Positions 63,887 to 64,000 of a stretch of DNA of 64,000 nucleotides are shown in pieces. A program made the translations under genes and the position numbers. The DNA lies in the NCBI GenBank assembly GCA_016165875.1, contig JABBOT010000011.1:15393808-15457807 (forward strand). Direction: 5' to 3'. The notes under the pieces are model-generated. The model saw nothing but the letters and a program-made list of their open reading frames with translations, was not told the DNA's origin and did not search any database. The stretch comes from Acanthopleura granulata. Taxonomy: Eukaryota; Mollusca; Polyplacophora; Chitonida; Chitonidae. The first letter of the stretch is position 1; every line of letters starts with the position of its first letter.

Positions 63887-64000
63887 GTAAGTTTATGAAA
63901 CACACAACCTGGATTCTTAGGGTCTGTCCCACATAACAAATTTAAACTTGATATTGGAGTAAAATATTTTAAAAGTCAGTATATTTCACACTTGGTTGCC
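63887..64000 (+). other. Start of POLD3 intron 3
   Basis: Begins GTAAGT directly after exon 3. No further exon before the window end. Confidence 0.8.

Overview
The window is nuclear DNA from an animal. Genes are split by introns with GT/AG boundaries, coding density is low, simple repeats are abundant, and tRNA-derived SINEs are scattered throughout. The SINEs have 3' domains and ATAAATA-type tails like those I know from bivalve and gastropod genomes, and the octamer TACATGTA is conspicuous. I infer a mollusc, most likely a bivalve. This rests on recalled repeat types, not on a database search.

Layout. (1) 1-11.6 kb: a direct duplication. Copy A (from base 1, its 5' end outside the window) carries a two-exon gene for a 239-residue protein I do not recognise (exons 1929-1970 and 3429-4106). 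Copy B (from about 7810) has lost exon 1 and carries an 11-bp frameshifting deletion in exon 2, so it reads as a pseudogene. (2) 11.6-33 kb: a gene desert with a decayed non-LTR retrotransposon fragment on the minus strand (12.2-13.3 kb), SINEs, microsatellites, old degenerate tandem repeats and a 1.3-kb inverted-repeat structure (30.45-31.75 kb). (3) 33.4-42.2 kb: a complete four-exon plus-strand gene for a 486-residue SLC16/monocarboxylate-transporter-like MFS protein. Its introns hold a 17-unit minisatellite, two short TIR elements of one family, a 0.58-kb TIR element and several SINEs placed very near splice sites. (4) 42.3-53.4 kb: non-coding, rich in minisatellites (59-, 27-, about 50- and 95-bp units). 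(5) 53.5-61.1 kb: a complete six-exon minus-strand gene for leucine carboxyl methyltransferase 1 (LCMT1, 316 aa), the PP2A methylating enzyme. (6) 61.46 kb to the end: the first three coding exons (75 residues) of POLD3, the third subunit of DNA polymerase delta. It is divergent from LCMT1 across a 353-bp intergenic region with an E2F-type site next to the POLD3 start codon.

The three recognisable genes are housekeeping or metabolic genes with no shared pathway; LCMT1 and POLD3 probably share a bidirectional promoter. The least explained items are the orphan gene with a repeated I-I-x-x-L-x-x-F-H-L-type motif and its broken duplicate, an array of five CCAAT boxes at exactly 31-bp spacing upstream of the transporter, a palindromic element in an LCMT1 intron whose two arms keep the same reading frame, a five-fold perfect 95-bp amplification inside a SINE, and an unnamed roughly 200-bp interspersed repeat present at least five times.
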